A stretch of 64,000 bases of DNA from CAVVIO01 sp963748095 (GCA_963748095.1 CAVVIO010000068.1:1-64000); one strand, 5' to 3'. Positions 37,081 through 45,162 are shown, counted from the first letter of the stretch. Notes: generated by a model not told the origin, from the letters alone. Program-made: numbers and translations.

Positions 37081-38331
37081 ATGAACAGACGAATTCTAAC
37101 AAGCATGATCATTGCCGGCCTGGTTGCTTTACTGCCGGCAAAAGCGCAGGATAATAAGGACAAGGCAGCCTTTATTGAGGTTAAACCGGGGTATTTTCAG
37201 AATTCCATTTTAAAAGATGACCGGGAGATGCAGGAGAAAGAAAAACCTGCTGAAGTAAAGAAGGCATTTGTAGTGGATATGAGTGGAAAAGACCTGCCCA
37301 ATAAAATAGCGCTTTACAAAAATCAGCAATGGCATAATCCTCCCATTTCGCAAGGAAATACAGGCACATGCTGGGATTTTTCAACCACTTCGTTCCTCGA
37401 ATCGGAAGCTTACCGTATCCATCAGGTGAAACTGAAACTATCGGAAATGTATACGGTTTATTGGGAATATGTGGAAAAAGCAACACGGTACGTTCGTGAG
37501 CGGGGGAATTCAGTGTTTGACGAAGGCGCCGAGGCCAATGATGTTACCACCATCTGGAAAAAATACGGTATTGTTCCCGAAACGGATTATACCGGACTGC
37601 TGGATGGGCGCAAGTTCCATAACCACGCGGACATGGTGAAAGAAATGAAAACCTACCTGGAATCGTTGAAAGTAACAAACGCCTGGAATGAGGACGAAGT
37701 CATCAATACCATTAAATCGATCATGAACCATTATATGGGTGTTCCTCCCACAGAAGTAACTGTCAACGGAAAGACAATGACTCCGTTGGAGTATCTTCAT
37801 ACTGTCGTTGGTATTAACCCCGATGATTATGTGGATATACTTTCGTATGAACAGCAACCCTTTTACCAGTATGTAGAATACCAGGTGCCTGATAACTGGT
37901 GGCATAGCGCCGATTATTTCAATGTTCCCCTGAATGACTTTATGGAGGCTTTCAAAAATGCAATACACAATGGATACACCGTTGCCATTGGCGGCGATGT
38001 AAGCGAACCGGGTTTCGACCGCAGGACGCAATGTGCTGTTATACCCGATTTTGATATCCCATCCGCTTATATTAACGACGATGCCCGTCAGTTCCGGTTT
38101 TCAAATGAGACGACTACCGATGACCATGGCATGCATGTGGTAGGATACCTGCAAAAAGACGGAAAAGACTGGTATCTCATTAAAGATTCCAGTTCCGGTT
38201 CACGAAACAACGATGCCAATGCCCCTGAATTTGGCTATTATTTCTTTTCGCAGGATTATGTAAAGCTTAAAATGATGGATTTCCTGGTACACAAAGATGC
38301 TGTGAAGGATCTGTTGAAGAAGGCTAAATAA
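37081..38331 (+). CDS. Exported C1-family (papain-like/aminopeptidase C-like) cysteine peptidase
   Basis: A 416-aa secreted peptidase with signal peptide ending LLPAKAQ. The oxyanion Gln91 and nucleophile Cys97 are in ISQGNTGTCWDFSTTSF, and the catalytic His is in DHGMHVVGYL near residue 350. Where most papain-like enzymes have the Asn of NSW, this protein reads IKDSSSG, so Asp replaces the triad Asn. It is related to bleomycin hydrolase/PepC forms that are common as exported peptidases in Bacteroidota. It stands alone and is followed by a clear terminator. Confidence 0.9.
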   Translation: MNRRILTSMIIAGLVALLPAKAQDNKDKAAFIEVKPGYFQNSILKDDREMQEKEKPAEVKKAFVVDMSGKDLPNKIALYKNQQWHNPPISQGNTGTCWDFSTTSFLESEAYRIHQVKLKLSEMYTVYWEYVEKATRYVRERGNSVFDEGAEANDVTTIWKKYGIVPETDYTGLLDGRKFHNHADMVKEMKTYLESLKVTNAWNEDEVINTIKSIMNHYMGVPPTEVTVNGKTMTPLEYLHTVVGINPDDYVDILSYEQQPFYQYVEYQVPDNWWHSADYFNVPLNDFMEAFKNAIHNGYTVAIGGDVSEPGFDRRTQCAVIPDFDIPSAYINDDARQFRFSNETTTDDHGMHVVGYLQKDGKDWYLIKDSSSGSRNNDANAPEFGYYFFSQDYVKLKMMDFLVHKDAVKDLLKKAK

Positions 38332-38364
38332 CAGCAGGTATATACCTGACAGGAATAACATAGT

Positions 38365-38402
38365 AAAAGCCAGGTCCGGCTGTAATTGCGGGCCTGGCTT
38401 TT
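38365..38402 (+). terminator. Rho-independent terminator after the C1 peptidase gene
   Basis: AAAAGCCAGGTCCG (38365-38378) pairs with CGGGCCTGGCTTTT (38389-38402), with one G-T pair, across a 10-base loop, and runs into T-rich DNA. It may work in both directions. Confidence 0.8.
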
Positions 38403-38505
38403 ATAATCTGTAAAAAAGCAGTTGATTAATTGTCGGGGAAGTTGTTGGTTTTCGGGCACAAGTCGCAGACTTGCGGAAGTTGAAAGGCAAAAACCCTCTC
38501 CTAAC

Positions 38506-38648
38506 CGTCATTGCGAGCGAAACCAGCCTGACGGTCAGGAAGGCGCAGTGGAGCGCGGCAATCCCCTGCTTATGAAATAAAATAATACTAATTAGTGATT
38601 CACACTAATAATCAGGAGATTGCTTCGTCGTACCTCCTCGCAATGACG
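38506..38648. repeat. Inverted-repeat element with CGTCATTGCGAG ends
   Basis: CGTCATTGCGAG (38506-38517) and CTCGCAATGACG (38637-38648) are exact reverse complements and delimit a 143-bp unit with an AT-rich centre. Sequences with this terminus are a common intergenic repeat in many genomes. It sits between two copies of the REP-like palindrome (38454-38475 and 38683-38708), and looks like one repeat inserted beside another. Confidence 0.7.
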
Positions 38649-38734
38649 TTATATAAGGGTCAGGAATGTTATTGGTTTTTAAGGGCACAAGTCGCAGACT
38701 AGCGCCATGTGGGGTATTTTCATTACATAATTTA

Positions 38735-39181
38735 TTATTTTACTTTTTTGGTTTCATTATAGATCAATTTAAAATTTATATCCTTTATTTTATCATCCAT
38801 CATATTAACTATTTGACATTTAATAATTAAGTAATAAGATGCCGGAATTATAATTTTTTGATTTAATTGGTTTCTGTAGGGTCCTTCAGAAGTATTTATA
38901 AATTCTATATCTTTTATTAAAAACGGTTTAACTACGGAAGATAATTCAGGTATGGAATCTATTGTAAAATTATAAGTAAACTCGGTGAAATCAGTACCAT
39001 CTATATAATGTTTGAATGCTTTTAATCCATTTTTAGTTTTTAATTCATATCCACTTTTAGGATATTCTTCATTTATTAACCATTCAATCTGATTTTTCAG
39101 AAATATATTTCTTTCCTGTAATTCTTTTAAATTATTTTTTAAAAATAATGCTGCTTTATTTTCAGATGGTTGTGATTCCAT
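38735..39181 (-). CDS. Unrecognised protein, possibly 5'-truncated by a REP element
   Basis: The frame is open to a TTG at 39244, inside a REP palindrome, giving 169 aa. I prefer the Met at 39181 (148 aa, MESQPSENKAALF). The protein has an amphipathic, perhaps coiled-coil, helix at the start (LKNNLKELQERNIFLKNQIEWL) and beta-rich residues later. There is no signal peptide or membrane segment. No family recognised. Since the frame upstream of Met-22 still reads sensibly (FGEYYKNDQLKIIYSI) until the REP, the repeat may have replaced the original 5' end. Confidence 0.5.
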   Translation of the reverse strand: MESQPSENKAALFLKNNLKELQERNIFLKNQIEWLINEEYPKSGYELKTKNGLKAFKHYIDGTDFTEFTYNFTIDSIPELSSVVKPFLIKDIEFINTSEGPYRNQLNQKIIIPASYYLIIKCQIVNMMDDKIKDINFKLIYNETKKVK

Positions 39182-39244
39182 TATAGAATAGATTATTTTT
39201 AATTGGTCATTTTTATAGTATTCCCCGAATCTCACATGGCGCAA

Positions 39245-39583
39245 GTCTCTGACTTGTGCCCTCTCTAACTACTAAAAAGCCCCGCTGATTCGGGTTTGTA
39301 ACCCGAATCCAATCTTAGCTAATGCCATTCTCTATTGCTAATTGACGGTTGTACCGTCAATTCATCAAATCAAATATACCTGCTTTTTCTTTAAAATTCT
39401 TTATTGAATAGTTACTATATTCGGTTCATGGGAACAAAAGGTACAACCAGCTACAGAATTGGCGATCAAAATGCGTTGCATTATATCACCATTGCCACTG
39501 TTGGATGTTGGTTGTTAGGGCACAAGTCGCAGACTTGCGCCATGCTGGGGTAGAGCCTAAGTCGAACCGGGAGTCCAAACGCA
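39245..39583. other. Intergenic region with three different triloop palindromes
   Basis: 339 bp without a gene. It contains the right part of a REP copy (39233-39261), then GATTCGGGTT-TGT-AACCCGAATC at 39287-39309 and ATTGACGGT-TGT-ACCGTCAAT at 39341-39361, both perfect, and another REP copy of opposite orientation at 39518-39545. All use a TGT or TGC/GCA three-base loop although their stems differ. Confidence 0.75.
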
Positions 39584-40477
39584 TCACCTGTCTTTAATTT
39601 CATCAATTATTTTTGAATCAATCCAATAAACATCATCGTAACCGGAATCTGTTTGTCTTGTGAAAAATAGAATCCCAAAGTCCTTTGATACACCCGGAAA
39701 TCTTTCTTGTCTGTCTGTGTTTACCTTATCTCCTAAATTAATTGGTTCTGTCCAGTTATCATTTTTGTCTCTGAAACTGATATACAGATCACCAAACTTA
39801 TCCTTACTCCCTGGCCGGTTTGATGAAAATATCAAATAGGATTCATCATCTGCAATAAAAGGAGTCCAGTCGAAATATTTTGAATTTATTTGAGATGGAA
39901 GAAGTACCGGTTTTTCGTATCCGGAATCACCGGGTTTTGAATAGTAAATCCCCGTATTATTCTCAACACTGTCAGCAAATCCCACGAAATAAACAGTTCC
40001 CGAACCGGATATTGCAGGAGTAAAAGCATATTTAGTGTATTTTGAGAAATTTAAACAATATGGATCTTCCCACCCTGAGTCAGTTCTTTCACATATCCAC
40101 AGATCATTAATGAATTCATCAGCTTTATTGGTATCAACAGGTCTCTTTGAATAAAACAGAATATTATCCCGGTCAATCCAAACCGGCCCGCCATCTGAAT
40201 ATTTATCAGAAAAATCAAGGATCACCGGAGCTGTGGCAGAGGAATAATTAAAAATCTTAATTATCTGCCTGGGATTCGCGGGTTTTGGTCTTTCCCACAT
40301 CGACCAACAAATCAAACCATTGTCAGTATTTATCGAAGGACTGCTGTGCTCAAGGTTCGTTGTAGAAACAATACCAGGCATAAAAACCAGGGACGTATCC
40401 ACCGGAGGTATCAAATCTATCTGTCCATATATCACACTTGGTAATAAAGTCAATAATATTTTGAGTCTGGTTTTCAT
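39584..40477 (-). CDS. Exported PD40/TolB-like beta-propeller protein
   Basis: A 297-aa secreted protein with a signal peptide (LKILLTLLPSVIYG). It contains repeated PD40/WD40-like units: SPSINTDNGLICWSMWERP, GGPVWIDRDNILFYSKRP, TPAISGSGTVYFVGF, WTPFIADDESYLIFSSNRPGSKDKFGDLYIS, FPGVSKDFGILFFTRQ. These are the TolB-type blades found in OmpA-associated and peptide-binding periplasmic proteins. No enzymatic motif is visible. It stands alone, with REP copies on both sides. Confidence 0.82.
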   Translation of the reverse strand: MKTRLKILLTLLPSVIYGQIDLIPPVDTSLVFMPGIVSTTNLEHSSPSINTDNGLICWSMWERPKPANPRQIIKIFNYSSATAPVILDFSDKYSDGGPVWIDRDNILFYSKRPVDTNKADEFINDLWICERTDSGWEDPYCLNFSKYTKYAFTPAISGSGTVYFVGFADSVENNTGIYYSKPGDSGYEKPVLLPSQINSKYFDWTPFIADDESYLIFSSNRPGSKDKFGDLYISFRDKNDNWTEPINLGDKVNTDRQERFPGVSKDFGILFFTRQTDSGYDDVYWIDSKIIDEIKDR

Positions 40478-40619
40478 GTCAGCAGTGTCGCAATCATATT
40501 ATAAATATATAAAAACAGATCATTAATTATCAGAAAAGTTATTGGTTGTTTGGGCACAAGTCGCAGACTTGCGCCATGTGGGGTGTTAATAAAAGGAGTA
40601 TAACTACATTTATTTTTAA

Positions 40620-40650
40620 TTGACTTAGGCTAAAGGATTAATTAACTTTG
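40620..40650 (+). promoter_or_regulatory. Bacteroidota-type promoter upstream of the 40699 gene
   Basis: TTG at 40620-40622, 20 bp spacer, TAACTTTG at 40643-40650, matching the known Bacteroidetes -33/-7 (TTG ... TAnnTTTG) pattern. The start codon is 48 bp further on. Confidence 0.6.
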
Positions 40651-40698
40651 GTTTTAACTCAATATTAAAGTTGTCTGCAAGTACATATAATTAAGAAT

Positions 40699-41475
40699 AT
40701 GAAAAAAAAATTCCGCACATTTAATTCTCGTATTTCAAAAGATTCATTGAGACAAATCGTAGAATATAAATTCGATCAGTTTGATAGTGCAACAGAGAAT
40801 ACAATTAAGAATCTAAATTCAGATATTAAGGCGTATTCAAAAATAATCGAAGGAATAAGAAAAGAAACACCTATAAATATTAAAGAAGAAAATAGAAATG
40901 AAATAATAGAGAATGCTTGGAATATATCTGACAAACTTGAGGAGTATTTTTTAAAGTACGATTTGGCCTATGATAGCTTGGACTCATTATTAGAGATGAG
41001 AATCGTTTATCTTTTTAAGTGTTTAGAGATAACCATGAAAAAACTTATCGAAAAAGCTTATCCTGGCACAAACACAAAAGAGCTTTACAAATGGGAAAAT
41101 ATGAAATCCTATTTTAAAACTCGGGATATAGATATATCTAAGTTAAAGGGATATCTTGAGTGCACTGAAACAAGAAAAGTTAGTAATGCTATTAAACATA
41201 ATGACGAACTTGGAGAAGATATAAAAAAGATAAAGGAATTTGAGGATGATAATAGATTTACATATAATTCATTAAATGAATTCTATTTAAGAGTTAAAAT
41301 TAAAATTGAAGAATTTACAAGTGAGTTAGAGATTGAGGTAGAAAAGGATTTATTTACTTTTTCAGATGAAAGAGTAGACAAATTAGCCAACGAGTATTCA
41401 TATAGAATGAGTGAAGATAAAATTAAACTTTTCATTAAAAAACTTAATTCTAAACTTAATTCTAAAATAGTGTAG
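40699..41475 (+). CDS. Unrecognised helical protein with an RxxxNxxxH (HEPN-like) motif
   Basis: A 258-aa soluble, strongly charged and almost wholly helical protein. Its codons are AT-rich compared with neighbouring genes. I do not recognise a family. The segment ETRKVSNAIKHNDELG (Arg159, Asn163, His167) resembles the NAIKH motif seen in HEPN-like and other abortive-infection or hypothetical proteins. The C-terminal third has coiled-coil character (IKIEEFTSELEIEVEKDLF). It stands before two other AT-rich orphan genes in the same direction, each with its own gap of over 130 bp. Confidence 0.55.
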   Translation: MKKKFRTFNSRISKDSLRQIVEYKFDQFDSATENTIKNLNSDIKAYSKIIEGIRKETPINIKEENRNEIIENAWNISDKLEEYFLKYDLAYDSLDSLLEMRIVYLFKCLEITMKKLIEKAYPGTNTKELYKWENMKSYFKTRDIDISKLKGYLECTETRKVSNAIKHNDELGEDIKKIKEFEDDNRFTYNSLNEFYLRVKIKIEEFTSELEIEVEKDLFTFSDERVDKLANEYSYRMSEDKIKLFIKKLNSKLNSKIV

Positions 41476-41613
41476 TACTTGCTTACCATTTCCGGTCTGA
41501 GATATATAAAATGTGTATTTAACTAGATAGGTTTAAGTAAATACAAAAAATAAGCCGGCAACAAAAAAATATATTTACATTATATATTAATTTAAATCCA
41601 AATACAAAAAACT

Positions 41614-42384
41614 ATGTTCAAGGACTATTTTTTAAAAAATGAAGAATTAATAAATAAGGAACTAAAGAGCTCTAAATTTAAACTTACAGCCAAAATTCTA
41701 TTTAGCTTTTATAAAAAAAATGAATCCATAAATAACGCAATCAAATCAATTGATTATAATATTGAATTTTATCCCTGCCTAATTTTAATTCGATGTCAGA
41801 TTGAGCATTTTTTAGTCGCTACCTATATCTGGATTAAGTTTAGAATTACAAATAAAGATGATATTGCGGGGATTTACTGTGAAGATTATCTAATTTATGA
41901 AATACTAAAAAGAATTAATTATGCTAAAAGTAATGATATCCCATTCAGTAGTCGAATTGCCAATATATTTTCTAACATTTTTGAAATTCTAACTGATAAA
42001 AAATTAATAAAACAAATAGAGATAGATAAACTTAATACTGAAGCAAAACAGTTTGATATAAAAAAAATAAGCAAATTCTTTGACAACAATCTTCCTTTAG
42101 AATACGATAATATCATAAAACCCGAGACTATTAAAATAGCTTTAGAATATTATAATTATTTTTCAAGTTTCGTTCATGGTGGTCCGACTGCTGATGCCAT
42201 GTTTACAGAAGAGTATAAAAAAACGCTAATTTCTGAGGGTCAGGAAATTATTGAAAAAAGTACCAATATGGTTGGTTTTCATAGGTTATATATTTTATAC
42301 TTTTTAAGTATAAATAATGAAAAAATAAAAAAAGATTTTAGAAAGGAAATGGATAAATATTTGAATGAAAATAAATCATTATAA
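41614..42384 (+). CDS. Unrecognised helical protein, DUF5677/HEPN-like features
   Basis: A 256-aa helical cytoplasmic protein, AT-rich. The motif CLILIRCQIEHFLVATYIW contains Arg60-x4-His65, the spacing seen in HEPN nucleases, and a late SSFVHGG (about 186-192) resembles the closing motif of DUF5677-like proteins. These traits are suggestive only. Its direction matches the genes on either side, and it may share a horizontal origin with them. Confidence 0.5.
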   Translation: MFKDYFLKNEELINKELKSSKFKLTAKILFSFYKKNESINNAIKSIDYNIEFYPCLILIRCQIEHFLVATYIWIKFRITNKDDIAGIYCEDYLIYEILKRINYAKSNDIPFSSRIANIFSNIFEILTDKKLIKQIEIDKLNTEAKQFDIKKISKFFDNNLPLEYDNIIKPETIKIALEYYNYFSSFVHGGPTADAMFTEEYKKTLISEGQEIIEKSTNMVGFHRLYILYFLSINNEKIKKDFRKEMDKYLNENKSL

Positions 42385-42596
42385 TAAAAATGTCTTGTTT
42401 AAACATTACCTTTTTTATATACATGTGGTAGATAAGAAATAGCAACTAATAATTATATAAAACTGCACAAAAAAAGCACTACAAGTGATAATATTAAAAT
42501 ACCTGAAGAAAATTTACTGTTTTTTAAAAAACTAAAATCTGTATAGTACAGTAAAATTTAAAAAATGATAAATATTTTAACTTAATTAAAGTAAAT

Positions 42597-43256
42597 ATGA
42601 CGTTGATAACAACAATTATTAATGAAAATATCAGATGCATTGCTGCTGATCGTCGGTTTACTGATGGAATCTTTTTCCCTCCTAAAAATCAAAAGATTTT
42701 TGAAATAAAAAATGGAATAATAAGTTTCTATAATGCTATAAGTTTAAGTGTTGTTGAACTTTTACATGATCCGAATCATATAAATATTCCAATAGGAGAA
42801 TTTATCAGAACTGCTTTTAAAGAGCTAAAATATAAAAACAATAATAATGATTTCATGGGGATTTATTATTTAAATCAAAATCGTGCAAAGTTATATTATA
42901 TACCTTTTAAGGTGGAATTCGATTTATGTTCAAATGATAATAACATAAAAAACTGGGATAAAATTGATATGAATATACTTGAATTGTTGAACAACAACAT
43001 ATTCTTTAATCCAAGTATTACCGATGGTAAAATTGATTTAGATTATTATCATAGGTTACGAGATTGCTTTTTATCAATTTATCCAAAAGAGATATCTAAT
43101 ATTACTGAAAAGAATATTGTTAAAATAGTATCTGCATTTTATGAGCGAGTTTTTAACGATGAAAATTTGCATAAAAACATAATTGGAGATAATCTTGATA
43201 TATTTTATTATAATCATATTGGTAAGCTTATTCAAATATGTGATGTTTTTAATTAA
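42597..43256 (+). CDS. Putative proteasome-type Ntn-hydrolase-like protein
   Basis: A 219-aa soluble protein, AT-rich, with no neighbour that explains its role. Its start, MTLITTIINENIRCIAADRRFTDG, follows the N-terminal plan of proteasome beta and HslV subunits: a Thr immediately after the removable Met, then a strand pair ending in (A)AD(R)R.T. If Met is removed Thr becomes residue 1 and the Asp falls at position 17, as in proteasome catalytic sites. A Lys in NQKIFEI comes at position 32, one short of the canonical Lys33. The rest (ISFYNAISLSVVELL..., YYLNQNRAKLYYIPF) is consistent with the alpha-beta-beta-alpha fold but is not diagnostic. A peptidase or amidase role is possible, not shown. 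Confidence 0.5.
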   Translation: MTLITTIINENIRCIAADRRFTDGIFFPPKNQKIFEIKNGIISFYNAISLSVVELLHDPNHINIPIGEFIRTAFKELKYKNNNNDFMGIYYLNQNRAKLYYIPFKVEFDLCSNDNNIKNWDKIDMNILELLNNNIFFNPSITDGKIDLDYYHRLRDCFLSIYPKEISNITEKNIVKIVSAFYERVFNDENLHKNIIGDNLDIFYYNHIGKLIQICDVFN

Positions 43257-43385
43257 TAAAGTTGTAAAAGTAAATGCCTACCCCCCACATGGCGCAAGTC
43301 TGTGACTTGTGCCTTAAAACCAAAATCCCCTACCTAAGCCTAGTTTACCTGAATAACCCGTACAACAAATAAACAAAAACAGCCG

Positions 43386-43763
43386 TTAAACCGGAGCTTT
43401 CTTCCACACTGCTATAAACAGCAATATCCAACCGGCGATAAAACTTAATCCGCCAACGGGAGTGATCGCCCCCAGCCATTTGATGCCGGTGATGGCCAGG
43501 ACATATAAACTACCGGAAAAAAGTATAATCCCGGCGGCCAGGCAAACAGCCGACCAGTTGATAAGGGAAGATGGCATGTGAATAGCCAGCACGCCAACCA
43601 GCATCAATCCCAAAGCATGGTAAAAGTGATATTCCACGCCGGTTTTATACACCTGCATCATATCCTCACTTAGTCTGGCTTTAAGGGCGTGAGCGCCAAA
43701 AGCACCAAAAACAACTGCCAGCGCCAGCATCAGTGCAGCTGTCAAAAGTATTGTTTTGCTCAT
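43386..43763 (-). CDS. DUF423-family membrane protein
   Basis: A 125-aa inner-membrane protein with four helices and the DUF423 signature: ALAVVFGAFGAHALKARLSEDMMQVYKTGVEYHFYHALGLMLVG, then a third helix with ILFSGSLYVLAITG and a final helix around GGLSFIAGWILLF. Members (YgdD/YwdK-like) are of unknown biochemical role. It is a common single gene flanked here by REP copies on both sides. Confidence 0.9.
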   Translation of the reverse strand: MSKTILLTAALMLALAVVFGAFGAHALKARLSEDMMQVYKTGVEYHFYHALGLMLVGVLAIHMPSSLINWSAVCLAAGIILFSGSLYVLAITGIKWLGAITPVGGLSFIAGWILLFIAVWKKAPV

Positions 43764-43830
43764 TTTTATTGAATTGTGATTTTACCTGTGATAACAACGC
43801 ACAACGGGATTTGTTAAAATGGGTATCCAC

Positions 43831-43860
43831 CACATGGCGCAAGTCTGTGACTTGTGCTCT
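43831..43860. repeat. REP-like palindrome, best-formed copy (element present about 12 times)
   Basis: Core CGCAAGTC-TGT-GACTTGTG within CACATGGCGCAAGTCTGTGA..., a stem with a three-base loop. Further copies, in either orientation, lie at about 30121-30145, 30375-30400, 36921-36948, 38454-38475, 38683-38708, 39233-39261, 39518-39545, 40552-40583, 43283-43314, 44708-44735 and 49171-49192, all intergenic or at gene ends. Several share a longer leader of about 60 bp (cagctaattaattgtc..., attggttgtt). This copy directly follows the 3' end of a RAYT remnant, the classic arrangement for the element's transposase. Confidence 0.85.
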
Positions 43861-43880
43861 CTCCGTAGCACAAAATGCCC

Positions 43881-43985
43881 CTACTCAAGCATAACCTTAA
43901 CCAATCCTTTTTCACCTGCATAATCCCTGGCACTGCTGTACGGATAATCAATTGCATTTTCCACAAAACCCGATTGTACTGATAA
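43881..43985 (-). pseudogene. RAYT (REP-associated tyrosine transposase) C-terminal remnant
   Basis: On the minus strand, codons ending with the stop at 43881-43883 read QSGFVENAIDYPYSSARDY then AGEKGLVKVMLE. This matches the conserved tail of IS200/RAYT-type Y1 transposases (NPV..GFV..P.DY.YSSARDY.G..GL). The HUH and catalytic Tyr regions are gone. A REP palindrome begins about 20 bp beyond the stop, consistent with a former RAYT-REP unit. Confidence 0.75.
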
Positions 43986-44151
43986 CTTATTGATATCCTG
44001 CCATCCATCCGTAACACTACTCTTCATCCTGAAATTTGCTTTTTACTGCATTATCGCTTACATTTAATTGCTGAATGACAATTAAAAACTCAGGATAATT
44101 TTTTAGTTGCAGGCAAACAAGGTTTAAACCGGATTAAATTGATTAAATCAG

Positions 44152-44159
44152 TAAATTTG
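44152..44159 (+). promoter_or_regulatory. Possible -7 element of the toxin-antitoxin operon
   Basis: TAAATTTG matches TAnnTTTG and lies 16 bp before the antitoxin ATG, which would make a very short leader. No convincing -33 TTG at the right distance. Low support. Confidence 0.3.
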
Positions 44160-44175
44160 TAAAAAGATTGAAATT

Positions 44176-44418
44176 ATGAATACTATAGAATTAAAAAAGA
44201 ATTTTCATAGCTTGATTGACAGTATTGAAAATGAGAGCCTGTTAATGAGTTTTTATGATATTATTAAATCAAAGACAAAATCAAAAGACGGACAACTTTG
44301 GGGTCGATTGAATAAAGATGAACAGGAGGAATTATTAATTGCTTTTGAGGAAAGCGAGAACCCTGATAATTTGATTGATAATGAAAAGATGAAAAAAAAG
44401 CATGGTAAATGGCTTTAG
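44176..44418 (+). CDS. Antitoxin of a ParE/RelE-type toxin-antitoxin pair
   Basis: An 80-aa acidic, helical protein (MNTIELKKNFHSLIDSIENESLLMSFYD...LNKDEQEELLIAFEESENPDNLIDNEKMKKKHGKWL). In Bacteroidota such small proteins with this N-terminal layout commonly precede RelE/ParE toxins. The last codons overlap the toxin start by 10 bp, so the two are translationally coupled. It presumably neutralises the toxin and represses the operon. Assignment rests on context and general composition. Confidence 0.8.
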   Translation: MNTIELKKNFHSLIDSIENESLLMSFYDIIKSKTKSKDGQLWGRLNKDEQEELLIAFEESENPDNLIDNEKMKKKHGKWL

Positions 44419-44705
44419 AGGTAAAATGGTCAATAAGAGCTGATAGAAAATTTGATAAAATTCTCGACTATTTATTAACAGAATGGGGTGACCGGGTAAC
44501 AAGGAATTTTGTTAAAAAGGTTTATGACTTTTTGGAAATATTATCAGAATATCCGGAAATCGGATCAATTGAAAATAAAGAAAAAGGTATAAGAGGATTT
44601 ACGATCGTAAAACAAATAACTTTGTTTTATAGGATTAAAGAAGAAACAATAATATTACTTGATTTTTTTGACAACAGACAAAATCCCAAAAAGAAAAGAT
44701 TTTAA
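44409..44705 (+). CDS. RelE/ParE-family toxin
   Basis: A 98-aa basic protein of the RelE/ParE superfamily: VKWSIRADRKFDKILDYLLTEWGDRVTRNFVKKVYDFLEILSEYPEIGSIENKEKGIRGFTIVKQITLFYRIKEETIILLDFFDNRQNPKK. The YRIKEETIILLDFFDNRQ closing block is typical of the ParE-like subgroup that ends with an Asp-Asn-Arg motif. RelE members cut mRNA on the ribosome and ParE members poison gyrase; which applies is unknown. The pair lies between two REP/RAYT tails. Confidence 0.88.
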   Translation: MALEVKWSIRADRKFDKILDYLLTEWGDRVTRNFVKKVYDFLEILSEYPEIGSIENKEKGIRGFTIVKQITLFYRIKEETIILLDFFDNRQNPKKKRF

Positions 44706-44707
44706 AT

Positions 44708-44735
44708 CCATGGCGCAAGTCTGCGACTTGTGCCC
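44708..44735. repeat. REP-like palindrome at the toxin gene 3' end
   Basis: CCATGGCGCAAGTCTGCGACTTGTGC, 3 bp after the toxin stop. It is followed by a conserved tail (cctctccgtagcacta) shared with the copy at 43831, then by a second RAYT remnant. Confidence 0.8.
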
Positions 44736-44756
44736 TCTCCGTAGCACTAAATGCCC

Positions 44757-44813
44757 CTACATAAGCGTTACCTTAACTAATTCTTTTTCTCCCGTATAAT
44801 CTCTGGCGGCACT
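44757..44813 (-). pseudogene. Second RAYT C-terminal remnant
   Basis: Minus-strand codons read SAARDYTGEKELVKVTLM before the stop at 44757-44759, closely paralleling SSARDYAGEKGLVKVMLE at 43881. The preceding part is missing. Together with the flanking palindrome it repeats the 43831-43985 arrangement, so the toxin-antitoxin pair lies between two direct copies about 0.88 kb apart. Confidence 0.65.
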
Positions 44814-45162
44814 GGGCAAGGGCAGGTTGCCACATTTAGCATGAACATTATTTGTAGTACGGGCGCGCAAGCCGGCAAAACGGGAGACCTGGAAGGGTGT
44901 GAATGTTGCAATGCTTAGAATTTTAATAAAGGGGCTTGCCTTTAGCGTAAACGGGTATGTAGCAAAAGTACATGTAGTAGAGTTCCGGATAACAGAGAGA
45001 GGGAAGGCTTTCCCTTTAAAGCCTGTCCTGCTATGGCGGGAGGGATTCGTTTTGCCCGTCCGGCATAGATAATTTATTTGTCATTTCAAATTTAAACTAA
45101 TCATTCATACGTTTATAATAATCAAAATTTAGTAATAATCTGTCAAGCTATTTTAGGGGAAG
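44814..45162. other. Intergenic region, no gene recognised
   Basis: About 350 bp with GGCGC-rich patches and a CCTTCCC...GGGAAGG-type hairpin (ggaaggctttccctttaaagcc, 45003-45024). I see no open frame with coding character. Confidence 0.4.

Noticed and set aside
44814..45162. A protein-coding gene in the GC-patchy interval after the second RAYT tail
   Set aside because: No frame over about 60 codons with coding character, ribosome-binding site or family motif.
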